Assembly: GCA_036936605.1 (NCBI GenBank) | Contig: JAUPFV010000002.1 | Coordinates: forward strand, 320,184,893 to 320,248,892 | Length of the DNA stretch: 64,000 bases | Direction: 5' to 3' | Source: Limnanthes douglasii subsp. nivea | Lineage: Eukaryota; Streptophyta; Magnoliopsida; Brassicales; Limnanthaceae | Translations under genes and position numbers: made by a program | In this document: piece after piece, positions 1 through 12,800 of the stretch | How the letters are laid out: the number at the start of each line of letters is the position of its first letter | Position numbering within the stretch: the stretch's first letter is position 1 | The notes under the pieces: generated by a model | What the model was told of the DNA's origin: nothing | Seen by the model: the letters and a program-made list of their open reading frames with translations, nothing else | Databases searched by the model: none

Positions 1-1100
1 CAATGGCTTCAACCTAGATATTTTGCCAAGATTATTGGAAATGTGACAACATTTTACGATAGGGCCAAAGGTCATGTACAATTCCAAAGGCATTTGCATA
101 TCCAAACCCCAAAAGAAAACCTAAATACTCATTTTGGAAATATCATGAGAATACGGGGCATGATACAAAGGATTTTATAGCCTTGAAACAAGAAATTCAG
201 ATGTTGACTGAGAATGGGAAATTGAAAACTTTTGTCAAAGCACAATAGACGAATAGGCATGGGCCTAGTGCTGGTAGAGAGAAAAAATCTTTGGCCACTA
301 TTCGAAGGCCATCTATGGAAGCTCCTAAAGCAGAACACGCTATGGTAATTATGGAACAATTCGATGTGGACTCGAAATATTTAGATCCAGATCCGGACCG
401 ATGTTGTGTGAATATGATAAGTAAAGGTAGTGGAAAGGTTTCCAAAATATGTCAGGACTTCGAATCATTGACAATATTCAAAGAAGATACGATGACAACG
501 CCTTCAAGATGTTCCTGAAAGAGCCATGTGAATAGTTTAAATGATCAATTAAAAGAAAAAATGTCGACCCATTTGTATCAAGACCCTGCACTGTTTATAG
601 TTTTTTATGGAGATGATTTAAGAGATATTACTGGGCCGCATGAGGATGTTGTAGTAATCAGGGCATCTATCGAAGGAACAAAAGTCTAAAGAATTATAAT
701 CGGCACAGGAAACTCAGCGAACATGTTATTTTTTGTCTTCTTATAAGCAAATGAAAAACCTAACTGTTATTCAACATTCGATTAAAACTATAGTGGAATT
801 CACGAGAAACTATGCGGATGTGATTATGGAATTTGAAAGGGAGACAATTCTGGGCAATGGACCCTTCAAGAAAACTATCAGAGTGTTGCTTGTGGTGGTA
901 AATAATCCGAGTCCTTAGAATGCTATTTTTGGCAGGTCTTGGCTCTCAAAGATGCATGCTGTTTCATAGACCGTTCATCAATGCTTAAAATATATTATTG
1001 GAGTTTAAGTCGAGGTGGTTCGAAATAGTCAGAAGGTAGCTAGAGAATGTTATGTTACCGCACTTGCTCCGAAATCTTTTAACCATATAACTACTAAACA
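1..1100 (+). pseudogene. Ty3/gypsy (Tat-type) gag C-terminus and protease, decayed
   Basis: Remnant of the gag tail and aspartic protease of an LTR retrotransposon. Around 120-235 the translation keeps a degenerate zinc-knuckle-like block (KYHENTGHDTKDF then LKQEIQML and LKTFVK), the layout typical of Tat-lineage gag. Around 635-715 the segment PHEDVVVIRASIEGTKV followed by GTGNSANMLF corresponds to the protease active-site region, with an in-frame stop between them. Near 905-960 NNPSP and NAIFGRSWL match the usual NCPSPYNAILGRPWL block. Frameshifts and stops make it non-coding. The element starts left of the window, so its 5' LTR is not seen. The family call is by motif recognition; the lineage is inferred from the motifs plus the antisense ORF downstream. 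Confidence 0.75.
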
Positions 1101-1379
1101 AAAATAGAAATACTAGAGTCCTCTTTGGATTATAACCATATAAATTATCCAAGGGAGACTCGTAGTGCGGTTATTCCCATTGAAGAAGTGTAAATTCATA
1201 GCTTGGCTGATGGGAAAAATGTTAGAGTTGGGTCGAAGTTACCAATAAAGTTAAAATAAGAATTGTTGATATTTTTGTCCAAACATTTACATGTGTTTTC
1301 CTAGTGTAGTGAAGTTGTAACAGCTGTGCCATCTAGTGTTATGTGTCACAAGTTATTAGTACGATCAGATACAGGTCCG

Positions 1380-2620
1380 ATGATTCAAAGAAGAAGGGAA
1401 TTTTCTAAAGAAAATTTTGAAGCATTTTGTAAAGAAGTAGATCTACTAACAAAAGTAGGACATATTAGGAAATCTCAATAACTGTTATGGACAACAAACC
1501 TAGTGATGGTAAAAAAGAAAAGCGGCCAATGGCGAATGTGTATTGATTTTACCGATCTTAATAGGGCTTGTCCTAAAGATCCATTTTCGGTGTCTCGGAT
1601 AAACCAGTTAGTAGACTCCACTTTTGGAAACAAATTATTATATTTCATGGATTCTTTAGTGGCTACAGGTAGATCAAAATGGATTGGAAGGATTAGGATC
1701 ATATTACATGTATCACTGACCGGGGGCTGCGTTGTTACAAGGTTGTGATTTTTGGTTTAAAAAATGTTGGGGCCACTTATCAGCATTTAGTAAACAAGGA
1801 ATTTTCCAATCAGATTGACATAAATATAGAGATATAAATTAATGACAGGATGGTGAAAAGCATAAAAGAGGAAAACCATTTTTATGATCTCAAAGAAACT
1901 TTATCCAACTTGGAAGCTATTAATTTAAAGCTGAATCCGACGAACTGTACTTTCGTTGTGTGGTTCATAATATCTTTTGGCTATATCATCGATGAAAAAA
2001 GGATTCAATCAGATCCAACACAGTTAGATGTGTTATTAGCCATGGACCCCTCCAAATCTATAAAACAAGTTCAAATGTTAACTCGAAGATTAGTAGCTTG
2101 GAATCGATTTGTGTCGGGATCATCAGATAAATATGTACAGTTCTGTCAAATGCTAAGAAACGCAAAGGGATTCAATTGGTCTCTGAATTGTGATAAATAT
2201 TTTATCAAAATAAAGAAACATTTGTTTTTTCCTAAAACTTTGTTTAAATCAGTGAAAGGAAAAAGACTTTATATATATTTTGTTGTTTCAAATTATGATG
2301 TAAGTGCAATATTAGTTTGGGAGGTTGATAATTATCTTCGTCTGATGCATTACATGAGTAAGAATTTGTTAAATGCGGAGAAAAGATATCTAAAGTTGGA
2401 AAATTTAACCCTAGCCTTGGTGATATCAGCCATAAAAATGCGGTCCTATTTCAGAGCGCATTCTATCACAGTTTGAACTTATTTTCCACTGAAAATTATG
2501 TTGCAAAAGCCGGATATATCAGGTCGAATGACAAAGTGATCCGTTAAATTAGGGGATTATGATATTAATTTTTCTCCTCGAACAATAATCAAGGCATAAG
2601 ATTTAGCACGATATCTTGGT
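1380..2620 (+). pseudogene. Ty3/gypsy reverse transcriptase and RNase H, decayed
   Basis: RT block: GQWRMCIDFTDLNRACPKDPF followed by INQLVDSTFGNKLLYFMD at 1,520-1,660 is the classic fingers/palm start of Tat-lineage RT. The catalytic box normally reading YxDD is ruined: near 1,828-1,860 the frame reads a stop followed by IND and RMVKS. From 1,850 a 208-codon open stretch covers the RT thumb (LKLNPTNCTF, FGYIIDEKRIQSDP) and runs into RNase H (SNYDVSAILV, YMSKNLLNAEKRYLKLE, LALVISAIKMRSYF). It continues after a stop as PDISGRMTK and GDYDINFSPRTIIKA to about 2,620. Clearly dead because the active-site aspartates and the frame are lost. Confidence 0.85.
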
Positions 2621-2689
2621 TGAATTCCATTCATATCGAACTTATGTGGAAACTCCTACCATCAAACCAGAAAAAAAAGGTGGTTTAGA

Positions 2690-3330
2690 TAGATGGGAGA
2701 TCCAGAATATTGGGATACAGGGAAAGAGTTTGTTTAATTTCCCTCTTTGGGGATTCGATGTACCAATCCATTCGATTTGGTTTCAAAGCCTCTAATAATG
2801 AAGCTAAATATGAAGTAGTTATTTTTGGTATAAGGCTTGCTCAGATATGTGGAGTAAAAAGAATATGATTGGTAAGTAATTCGCAATTGTTGATGCATCA
2901 AGTTCAGGTATTATATGAAACAAGGAATGAAAAATTAGTAAAATATCTACAAGTGCTAAAAAAAACGTCTGCTTAATTCGATGGGTGATTCCTTGGCCAC
3001 TATCGTATATGATGAAGTTGAAGCTGAAGAAAATTGTCAACTATCTACCATACTAAGCCAAGGTTGAAGGTATAAAATGCAGATGTTCATTACTAAGGGT
3101 AGTCTTCCGAAAAATAAAAGCTTAGCCAAGAACTTGAAGTTTAAAGTGCATGGGTTGTTGGTCTTGGGGGAAGTCATTTACAAGAAATATTTTAGTAAAC
3201 CTTTGTTGTGTTGCCTTGGGTTTGATGAGTCCCAAGGGATTATGTTTGAATTACATGATGGAGAAGGTTCTGCCCATTGTGGTTATAAAGATTTAACTAA
3301 AAGAGTTTTATTGGTTGGATAATAGTGGAC
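2690..3330 (+). pseudogene. Second RNase H-like region and integrase zinc-finger start
   Basis: After the canonical RNase H there is a second RNase H-like stretch, a known trait of the Tat lineage. Visible pieces are SNNEAKYEVVIFGIRLAQICG (in part, ~2,790-2,850), a strand resembling the DSQLLVNQV motif at 2,875-2,905, and DSLATIVYDEVEAEE at 2,985-3,030. From 3,077 an 81-codon open frame (KNLKFKVHGLLVLGEVIYKK..., HDGEGSAHCGYKDLTKRV) matches the link and the H-x3-H/C zinc-binding N-terminus of integrase. Frameshifts separate the pieces. Confidence is moderate because the stretch was read across frames. Confidence 0.6.
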
Positions 3331-3399
3331 TTCAATCATGGCAGATGATAAGGAATTGGTTAAACGAAGTGATCCATGATAAAGGTTTGGAAATGCTGT

Positions 3400-4240
3400 T
3401 CATGTTCCAGTAGTTCCCATAGAGACTATATCCAAAGCAGTACCCTTCAAATGATGGGGGCTTGATTTAGTTGGCCCACTACCAATGGCTTCTGGAGGAT
3501 GTCGAACTATTATTTTGGCAATTGATTATTTTTTGAAGTGGGTTGAAGGTGCACCTCTCTATGGAACTAGGAATATTACAATAAACAATGCCCCTCAATT
3601 TGACAATAAAGATATAGAAGTATTATGTGCATCAAAAGGAATCCAATATTATTTTTCTTCACATGTCCATCCCCAAGCCTACGAGCAGGTAGAAGTGGTA
3701 AACATAACCGTTTTAAAAGGCCTACAAAAGAATTTAGAGAGGACAGCAGGTACATGGCCTAAATATTTACAAGAAGTGTTGTGGGATTATAAAACTACTC
3801 CATTTACTGCAATACAAGAGTCTCATTTTGCCTTGGTTTACGGGATGGATGCAATAGCTCCAATAGAGTCTACTTTTCCCTCATTTAGAGTCCAAAATTA
3901 TTTTGAATAAGACAATAAAATCGTAGTAAGGGCTCAACTAGATTTGATTGAAGAAAAAAATCAAAGTTCATTGAAGAATGGTTCACTATCAAGGCTTAAT
4001 GAGGAGCAGATATGCATAAAAATATGAAGGAGAGAGTACGAGGTTGGAGATACAGTTCTTAGGAAAGTGTTTTGACACACTAAAGATAAGAAATTTGGAA
4101 ATTTGGCTCCAAATTGAGAAGACCCTATACTGTTGTAGAAAGAATCATAGTGGAACATATCGATTAGTTGATCAAGAAGACATTATATTGAGACACCGTG
4201 GAATGTTGAGCATATGAGATTATACCTTGATCAAGGATTT
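3400..4240 (+). pseudogene. Ty3/gypsy integrase core and C-terminus, decayed
   Basis: Integrase core of the same element. The first catalytic Asp lies in AIDYFLKWVEGAPL (~3,520-3,560). The segment between this Asp and NNAPQFDNKDIEVLC appears shortened. Further matches are GTWPKYLQEVLWDYKTTPF and LVYGMDAIAP at 3,750-3,860. The C-terminus ends with PWNVEHMRLYLDQ around 4,195-4,235, which is the usual end of Tat integrases. After it comes a GGTGGTTCGGGGAGGTTTT-like tract (4,305-4,325), matched by a similar tract after integrase in the second element (19,143-19,170). The longest open part is 3,485-3,910 (141 codons). Confidence 0.8.
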
Positions 4241-4407
4241 GTATATATTTACTTTACCTTTGTTTAAATGTAAATATATATGGGGCATATTCTTTCCTAC
4301 CCTGGTGGTTCGGGGAGGTTTTCACGAGGTGCCCTTATCATCAATCTACCAATATTTTCCTTTCAAAACCTCTTGTTTCTAAGTATAATCAACAATTTTA
4401 TATAATT

Positions 4408-4740
4408 TAGAAGGGATTACCTTCAAATGGCTTGTGTTTTAAATCTTGTATGCCTTCGAATGGATTACATTCAAATGGCTTATCTTTGAAATATTGTATA
4501 CCTTCGAAAGGATTACCATTGAATGGCTTGTGTTTGAAATCTTGTATTCCTTCAAATGGATTACCTTTCAATGGCTTGTGTTTAATATTCACTTATGTTT
4601 GAAATCTTATATGCCTTCGAATAATTATCGCTTATGTTTGAAATCTTGTATGCCTTTGAATTGATTACCTTCGAATGGTTTGTGTTTGAAGTTTTATATG
4701 CCCTCGAATGGATTACCTTTGAATGGATTACTTTTGAATG
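4408..4740 (+). repeat. 48-bp tandem repeat between pol and the antisense ORF
   Basis: The tract repeats a unit beginning GGATTACC with starts at 4,414, 4,462, 4,510 and 4,558, an exact 48-bp period, then continues with decayed or truncated units to about 4,740. Because 48 is a multiple of three, both strands stay open for several units. The minus frame reads a 16-residue repeat resembling FKHKPFEGNPFEGIQD. It lies between integrase and the antisense ORF, where Tat-type elements are known to accumulate tandem arrays. No function is claimed. From 4,740 to 5,000 I see only AT-rich DNA. Confidence 0.85.
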
Positions 4741-4999
4741 TCTTGTTCATTGATTTTTCTTGCCTTCGAAAGAAGTAGACCAATAAATGGAGATAAAAAA
4801 TATATACATAAGGAAATAAGTTAAGTTGATAAGAGGATGACTAGTACAAAACGCCTCAAAAACCCTGATGAGTTGATGAAATCCGAATTTAAAAACATCA
4901 AAAATACTTTGGCATTACCAAAGACCTATCGAAAACTTCCGATCTACCACAACAAAAATTCCTTATAACAAGGACTTGCACAGTACAATAAAATTTAAA

Positions 5000-7680
5000 T
5001 ATTTTTAACCTTGCTTTTTCGCGTTTGTATTTTCTTTTTTTCATCTGAACTTCCCTTTTCGAAGTCTATTCCATCATTTCCATCTGAATCTTCGTCTGAC
5101 GACTCATCAGAAGCATCCATCTTATCTGCCAAAGATATATCCGGGGGCAAAAAATTCTCTGGAACCCACCCTCATACAGAGCCAAAGGTTAGTTTTGGAA
5201 ACTTTTTGTGAAATGTCAAAACCATGTATGACTTGATCGAGGCATTCCATTCATTTCGTTTATCTATAATGGCATCAACGCATGCTTCAAAAACGTTATC
5301 TGTTTCATGGCATACTTGGATTTTAGGGACTTGATTTCTTATTCTAACTATTTTTTGGAATTATCTATAGTTCTTTTTTCACCCAAAATCTGATCCATAG
5401 TTTATTTATTTATCTTTTGTTGGGATTTCAGTGAAGTGATCTCATTGGAATTGGATGTCCGCAGTTTCTTCAATTCTTCTTGAACCTAGACCACCTCCCT
5501 TTTTACTGTTTCCACCTCTCTTTTTAGTGTATCAACCTCTCCAATTGCCTTATTAGCCTTAGTCTTTTCCTCGTCGAGGGAACTTTATAGTTTTTTTTCT
5601 ACTATTGAAGAGAAAGAATGGTTTATATTTGAGATTTGACTTCCATTTCCAGTTTAACAATAGGTTCACGTAACCCACTATTGAGTACCCAACTGTATCA
5701 TTTTCCTTTGAAACTTCAAAGGGTATACCATCGTATATCATGTTGGGTGCAGTACTTGGTAAGGCCTTATCAAATGATTCATAGTTAAATCCTGCCAACT
5801 CATCCATCAGATTATTGACTCCAACAGTAGCTTCTCTCTCGAATTTTAGAAATAGAAAGGTAGGGTCAGGTGCATATATGGTGGGAATACTAGTATTCGA
5901 ACATAGTACTAACTCTGAATTGGTTGAGATTTTAATTTTCTTTGCTCTTCTCTCGTCACTTCATTGCTTTTATCTTTTTTTATCTTTCTTTTTAGACTCA
6001 AGAATATCTGTGGGCACATCACCTCCCTCCATAGTGGCAGCAAAATACATCTAACAATAATGCATCGATCTCAAAATGATTGTTCTTCGGTAGCCATTTT
6101 GATGAAACCTTGTGAAGTTTTTTTTCTACTTCTTATATTTTTTAGGCTGGTGACTGGGGGTTCTATTCCTGGTCGAAAGGTATAGCTTCCCATCGTTAGA
6201 TTCGATTCTCAACAAAAGTTTAGTAGATAGATGAGGAGTGGTGAATTCATCCCATGATAATTCTCTTTTGGGATTGGTTCTCTAAAGATAGATGCGAGTT
6301 AGGTTGGCGGATGTGAAACATTTATGAAAGCCATTATCCCATTTTTTCTTTGCCCAGTCATGCAACTTCTCAAAAGTGACTTGTGCATCCTTCAAATGAT
6401 GTACAAACTGGTTTAGAATAACTATAAAAAAGGAAATTAAAACCGATGATCAAATAATCAAACAAGTAAGGAATACATATTCAAATAAAGAATACATGTT
6501 TAAAGAAGATTAACTAGGCTCTTCCAAAATCTGGTAAGTTGGCTCAGATTTTATTTCGAGGAATAATTTTTTTGTCATTTTACCATGGCCCACTAATGAA
6601 AAAGAAATGAGTCTTCCATATCATGTCCACTTCTAATAGATCGTCTACTACTTTGTAATCATTCCCTACGTTGAAGTAGTCAAAGGGAATCTTAGAATTG
6701 CGACACAACACAGTATTAACCAACATTTGTTCCATGAGCATTGGAGTTTTGGAAAGATGGGACACTATGATACAAGCGATTAAAGTGAACAATGAATTTG
6801 GACTGGCCTGGATTGGATACAACCGAACTAAATGAAAATACCTAAGGATTTTAGGATCTAGAGGAAACCCGAAGGCCCCCGTTTAGAACATTTGTGTAAA
6901 CTAAAAGTCCATTAGAGCGATAATTCATCGTAGTTTCCCCAGACTTAGGCGGTCTAACTTTAATCGTGTTTGGGAACCCCCACTTAGTACGAACGACATC
7001 CAATTCTTTATCATGTAAATAAACGTAAGGTATTTGATTTGGTGCTAAAAGATTCTTTATACTGACTTTCTTAAAATTGGGACCGACGTGTCTAGCCAAT
7101 GAGATCAGGAGCTCTTCGGATTATTCTTCTACAACTTCACATTTGCCTTGAATTTTCTTCCTTGTCAAAACCTTGTCGATAAAAGGCTTTGAAGTTTCCC
7201 ATGTTTGACCCGATGTCTCAAGGGGAGAATCTTCACTAAGATCTTTCATAATTTCTTCCATTACTTTTGGTTCCAATCCTGATGGTCTGATGGGCTCTAT
7301 AATAAATTGGTGTTTATTTGGGTTTGGTGGAGAGGGAGAATCAATCAGTTTTAATGGTTCTATAACAGCTTTAGCTTTTTATTTTGAGTGTCTAATCACT
7401 CTGAGTAGGGTGACGTTCTCCAAAACCGATATCATAGCTTTAAATGTCAAGAGAATCCGGTGACTTGTGGCCATTTGAGATTATGATGGTTGTGAGAAAC
7501 ATTGTGTGAAGTAAACGATTGAGCACTTGTAGTAGAATCTGGGATAACATTGCAACTGTAAGGGTAAACACCACCATAATATATAACTTCAGTAGTGACA
7601 ACTGGAGGTGAAGAGACAGGTAGTCCAGCAACGATTCTGGATTTCTTTTTCTCTTCCTCTAACTCGGATAGTTCAACCAA
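5000..7680 (-). pseudogene. Antisense ORF (aORF) of the Tat-type element, broken
   Basis: A minus-strand coding relic lies downstream of pol, opposite to the element's own direction. It starts near 7,680 (MVELSELEEEKKKSRIV). At 7,099-6,851 the frame reads VVRTKWGFPNTIKVRPPKSGE and LLVYTNVLNGGLRV. After a frameshift near 6,850 it continues as LYPIQASPNSLFTLIACIIV at 6,822-6,580. This order (WGIP..., VYxxxFxxGLRFP, LxPxQLxPNSW) is the pattern of the plant 'putative transposon protein' found as extra antisense ORFs in Tat retrotransposons. Toward 5,100 the reading is Ser/Asp-rich and may be its C-terminal tail. Function is unknown in the family. Several stops are present. Confidence 0.6.
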
Positions 7681-7878
7681 CCGCCTTTGATTAGAGTTGT
7701 TTTAGCAGTAAACATACAAACACCAAAGTTTTTGATTTTTTCTTATGTGATAAACTTTCTCTTTCTAAAGGTTTGTAAAACAGGAAAATTGAGGCTTTAG
7801 TTTATATAGAGAAAACAAAGAAGTACTTTAGAGCCTGATTCACGAGGTTTTAGCCTTCAAAACTACCCTAAAAATAGG

Positions 7879-8535
7879 TGTAGGACCACCCACTAAGAAG
7901 ATTTCTAAGAAAGTGGAAATGTTACTATGGAAGTGGAAACTTTGCTCATTGATTGGCTTACTTTACCTAGGGCATAACAAATCTGAGGTCTAATGAAAAT
8001 TTTACATGTTTCAGAAAATACGGCTGATAAAACTCTAACTTTTTTTACTTCGAAATAAGTTCAAATTTGTTTGTTACTTAAGAGTAAATGATGAGAACAG
8101 CGGTTCAGAAATATAAGATTAATTTGATTCAAATAGATATTAGTCTTCCAAAGAAATATTTGAAAAGACTAAGAGGGCTGTATGATAGGGTCGGATATTT
8201 GTTGAAGTGATTCCTCAAAAGTGTCAAAATAATTTGAAGGGTATTTTAGACCTCGAATAAAGAAGCTGTATTTTGACCTTTGACTAAGTTGTACGCCTAC
8301 TAAAATAATGTTTATATTAATGGACTTTTAGATTTTTAAGTTTTCAAACCATGACCCGACCTGTGACCCTAAAATTAGCTATAAATACCTTAAAACTTCA
8401 TTAATGAGGGAGAGAAAATTAACTACGCTAATCAATAAGTTGCTCTATTATCTCACTACCTTTTATAAAATATTAAGTATTATTTCTACCAACTACCTAA
8501 AATACCCTTGTTGATACTTGAATGTTCAAACACAC
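7879..8535 (+). mobile_element. Probable 3' LTR of the first Tat-type element
   Basis: Starts TGTAGGA at 7,879 after a purine-leaning tract. It contains a promoter-like TATA box (AGCTATAAATACC, ~8,380) followed by CATTAATGAGGGAG-type sequence. The same order (GACCCG..., TATAAATACC, CATTAA..GAGGG, ACTACG/ACTACT) recurs in the solo LTR at 31,422-31,872 (minus), in a fragment at 17,830-18,110 and in the LTR at 62,204-62,552, so one LTR family is scattered over the window. The 3' border near the AACACA at 8,528-8,533 is a guess. The 5' partner lies outside the window. Confidence 0.45.
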
Positions 8536-9865
8536 GTTCTTTAATAGTAGCTCTTGTTACCTCAGCATATGATTTGACTAAACTGTTCATTAGTCTTTCA
8601 TCCTTATTTTTTTATATCAAATATAGGATTATTTCTGAGATTGAAACTCTTAATAGTACTTGATTGATTAGCACTTCCCTTGTTTTTAAGCTTTCTTCTA
8701 TTTTTTGGCAAGTTTAGGTACTTTACTTACTGTTTTTTTTCTCTAGTGTTTCTTGAGAAGCTCCTTTGTTCTTTTGGATCAAATCTTGTGATAAAACATG
8801 ATTATTTTCCTTTGTAGATGATCTTTGTTGCAACCTAGCAATCATATTTGAAATTTTCTTGATTCTAATATACTAAGAAACAGCTAGTTATAATTGATCA
8901 AAACTTTATTCTTGACTCTCAGCTTCTATTCTTGGAGCACCATGACCTCAACACTATAACTTTTTTTCGATCGTAAAAAATCTAATTAGATATGATCTAA
9001 CATTAACATTCAATTAAAATGCAATTTTCATATAAGTACAATCAATACAAAATTAAAAGTTTAAATTGTCCTATGTATCACAAACTAACATCATCACCAA
9101 AATATTTTTAAAATTTATTTGTTCATCTACGATATTTCAAATTTTAGCATCTCAATTTATATAAAAGATATATAATCTTTAAAAACTTTAACAATTGTTT
9201 TAACGTATAGATATGAGCTTCAAATCTTAAAAAAAAAACATTTTTAGATCTATTTAATCAATAAAAATAATCAATATCATACCATTTGAAGATAACAATT
9301 TGTTTGTTTTTTTTTTATCATTTATAAACCGTTATTTATTCTCTTGTTCTAGATTTACTCTCTAACCGCCCTATTAAAATCTATTAAAATTTTGAGGAAT
9401 CGTACCCATATTAGTTAAAAACATCCTAACCAACTCCAAGACATTTATTTTCGGCCCAACTAAAAACATTCCATACTAACATATTGACCAAAATACTTTT
9501 TTAGTTCATATATTCATCTACGCTTGATAATTCAAATTTTACCCTCTCAATTTACATATAATATATGATCTCTTAAAACTGTAGAATTTCTTTTAACGTA
9601 TAAATATGAACCTCAAACCTCGCAAAACATACAGATATAAAGAATATGTCATATAATGACCCTTACTAAAAATATAAACACAGTATAACAATCACTCCTT
9701 TAAAAATCGAACTTTTCTTCATTATTACAAATGAGAAATTATTGCTACAACGCCACACAAGATCCACAAGTACACAATTAAATATATTAAATTTAATTAA
9801 ATTTAAGCACCACCAACTTTATATTTAATAATAAACCCAATAAAACTAACAAAATAAAAATGTTT
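8536..9865. other. AT-rich intergenic DNA with a diverged direct repeat
   Basis: No gene is visible. Two related ~136-bp segments lie in direct orientation at 9,095-9,230 and 9,486-9,622. Both run from CCAAAATA through TTCATCTACG and a CTCAATTTA tract to ACGTATA(G/A)ATATGA and CTCAAA/TTCAAA. They are clearly diverged and may come from one repeated element. The 4CL 3' UTR should occupy part of 9,600-9,865; I could not define a poly(A) site. Confidence 0.5.
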
Positions 9866-12800
9866 TTATGGCATTTGGACCGGTGCAGAAACCAGTTTGG
9901 CTTTAAGATCTTTTCTCAATATCTTCCCCGAAGGAGACTTCGGAATTGCATGAACAAATTGTACACTATGCAGTCTCTTGTAAAACACCACCTAATCACA
10001 TAATCAAACACAATTTTTCGTCAATCGTATCCGTGTCGATCGCGATAATATTGTACAATACCAAGTCATATATGTATTAAAAGTCGATACCTGTTTTGCA
10101 ATGTACTCTTTAACCGATTCCTCTGTCAGTTCAAATCCGTTTGATCGAACCACGAATGCAACCGGTACTTCACCGGCTACTTCATCGTTTTTACTGTTTG
10201 TTACCGGACATTTGAGGTCAGTTACGCGATTAAATGTGGTAAATACTATGATCGGCAAATACAAGTGAACTTACGGAACTACAGCTGCATCGGCAATTGA
10301 CGGGTGGGTAATAAGGAGAGACTCTAGCTCAGCTGGAGGTACCTGTGTTTAGTTGCGTATTGCAAAACCAAAATTATATTAAATTTAACAATAATAATAG
10401 TAAATACAGTTCAAGAATATAATCCTCATTTTGCAAATAATGATACGTATACGGAATGATTGAGTAGTTAGATTATGAGATCCATGTTTATTTCGGACCA
10501 CATACGAAAGTGACATAGCAATTTCGGTTAAACCTATCCCACTAAAACAGCCTAAATTTAGTGATCCAGCCAAATGTTGTCTGCCCAGTTTTATATTGCC
10601 TTATCTTGGAAGTTAGATTCGGACAAATCTCGACACTTACTAAAATTCAAGGGATGCATAATACAAATCAGAAATTCGATAATTTACTTGCCTGAAATCC
10701 TTTAAATTTGATAATTTCTTTAACTCTATCGACAATGAAAACTTCGTCGTCTTGATCGACATATCCAATGTCGCCTGTATGAAGCCAACCATCTACGTCG
10801 ATTGTTGCTTTAGTCGCCTCTGGATCGCCTAAATATCCTGCTTTTCGACAAGCCCTATTAGTCTACATAAAAATCTCGCGTATTTGATTTCTAACTTAAG
10901 TAAATTTTTGTACAATAACATATCCAACGATACCGTGAAAATAGTAGTAACATTTTTTAAAGGTAATTTACGAATCCGTTTTGTATAATATTTGTTTTAA
11001 CACGACATCAGAGTTTTCGGTCGATTTTTCAGATCACGACGCTACTCGAATTTCTTTTTTAGGTCCATTACTAATTTTGTGGCAAAGTTTTTGGTCATCA
11101 TGATGTACCTTTCATGATTTGAGCACCTCGGATGCAGATTTCACCGGGTTGGTTGTAACCAAGGCAAGTACCGGTTTCAGAGTCGATAACCTTAAGCTCT
11201 GCATTCCTTACCACCGTGCCACATGACCCCGACTTGGTCGGAAACGGCTCCTTCGCGAATCCTAAACACATTGACAGAACCGGACCAGCCTCCGTCATGC
11301 CATATCCCTAATCAAACAAGTTGGAACAAAATAAATCAAGATAGTACGTATTAAATTCGTACAGTAACATTATTCTAATAAGTCTAGAACAACTAACAAA
11401 TAAAAATATAACAGAATATTTTATACATTCATAACAATCAACATAAAAAAATAGAAATTATTAAAAATATTATAATTTTAGTGGCTAATATATAATATCA
11501 ATATAATCTACGAAGGAGCAAATGACACGTAGAAAAGGAGTATACCGTAAGTGAAGAGGGTCACCAGACTCACCACTGTACAGTCAAAGACACGATCTCA
11601 TTAAGACCATTTATTGGATTTGTCTAGACTTCTCCACATAATATAAAATACTACAATTATCTATAAATGATTTGACTTAAATACCCTTCTGTCAAAACGT
11701 ACACGATAAATACTACCGGTATTTTGGGTCTCATAACTATTTGCATGACTTTCTTTAGTTAGCAAACGCAAAAAGAACCCCTTGATATATTTTTAATTTA
11801 ATTTTATACATAATAATTAAATCTTTAATTACCTATTTTATGTTATAAGTTTATTAATTTTATTTATGTTATAAATTTAAAATAAATAGTGTCACGTAAG
11901 TTACTTACCTGACCCAACACAGCTTGAGGCACGCGATTACGTAACGCTCCTTCGAGCTCCTTCCCTAACGGAGCCGCACCGGAAAGCACTAAACGAATCG
12001 AACTCAAATCAAATTTTTCAACCAACGGGTTCTTCGCCAATGCGATAACAAGCGGCGGCACAACCGCCGCAACGGACACCTTATGTTTCTGAATCAGCTC
12101 CAAAAGCACACCGATTTCGAATTTTTGCATTAACAAAACGGCGGCCCCGACACGTAGCGAATTAAGCAAGACGCTATTCAACGAGTAGATATGAAACAAA
12201 GGGAGAACGCATAAGACGACGTCGTTTTTGTTCAAATATAAGTTCGGGTTCTCTCCGTCTACTTGTTGTGCGACGCTAGTGACTAAACTCTTGTGAGTAA
12301 GCATGACTCCTTTAGGTAACCCGGTGGTTCCCGACGAGAACGGTAGAGCTACCGGGTCGTCTGGGTTTATAATCGTTTCGGTTAAAAAGACACCGTTTTT
12401 CTCGTCTGTTTCTGATAAGACCGAGAAATGCTTGCAGTTTTCCGGTGGGTCGTCGACCGTGATAACGTCGAAATCTTTTCCCATTTTACGATCAAGGTCT
12501 TTAAGTTTCTCGACGTAAGACGCTTGCGTGATTATAATCTTGGCTTTCGAAAGGATCAGCTGTTTGCAGATTTCGTTCGAGGTGTAAAAAGGGTTTGCCG
12601 TGGTGGTCACGGCACCGATAATGGAAGCTCCGATGAAAGAGAAAACGAACTCCACTGTGTTGGGAAGGAGAACCATGATGACGTCACCTTTTTTGAGACC
12701 GAGGTTGGAGAAGCCAGCGGCAACTTTCCGGGAGAGGAGTAATGTTTCGGCGTAAGAGTAGATTTTTCCGGTGGAACCGGATATAAGACATGGTTTGTCT

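Noticed and set aside
12303..12742. Plus-strand open frames over 4CL
   Set aside because: Antisense shadows of exon 1, whose minus frame matches the ligase along its whole length.
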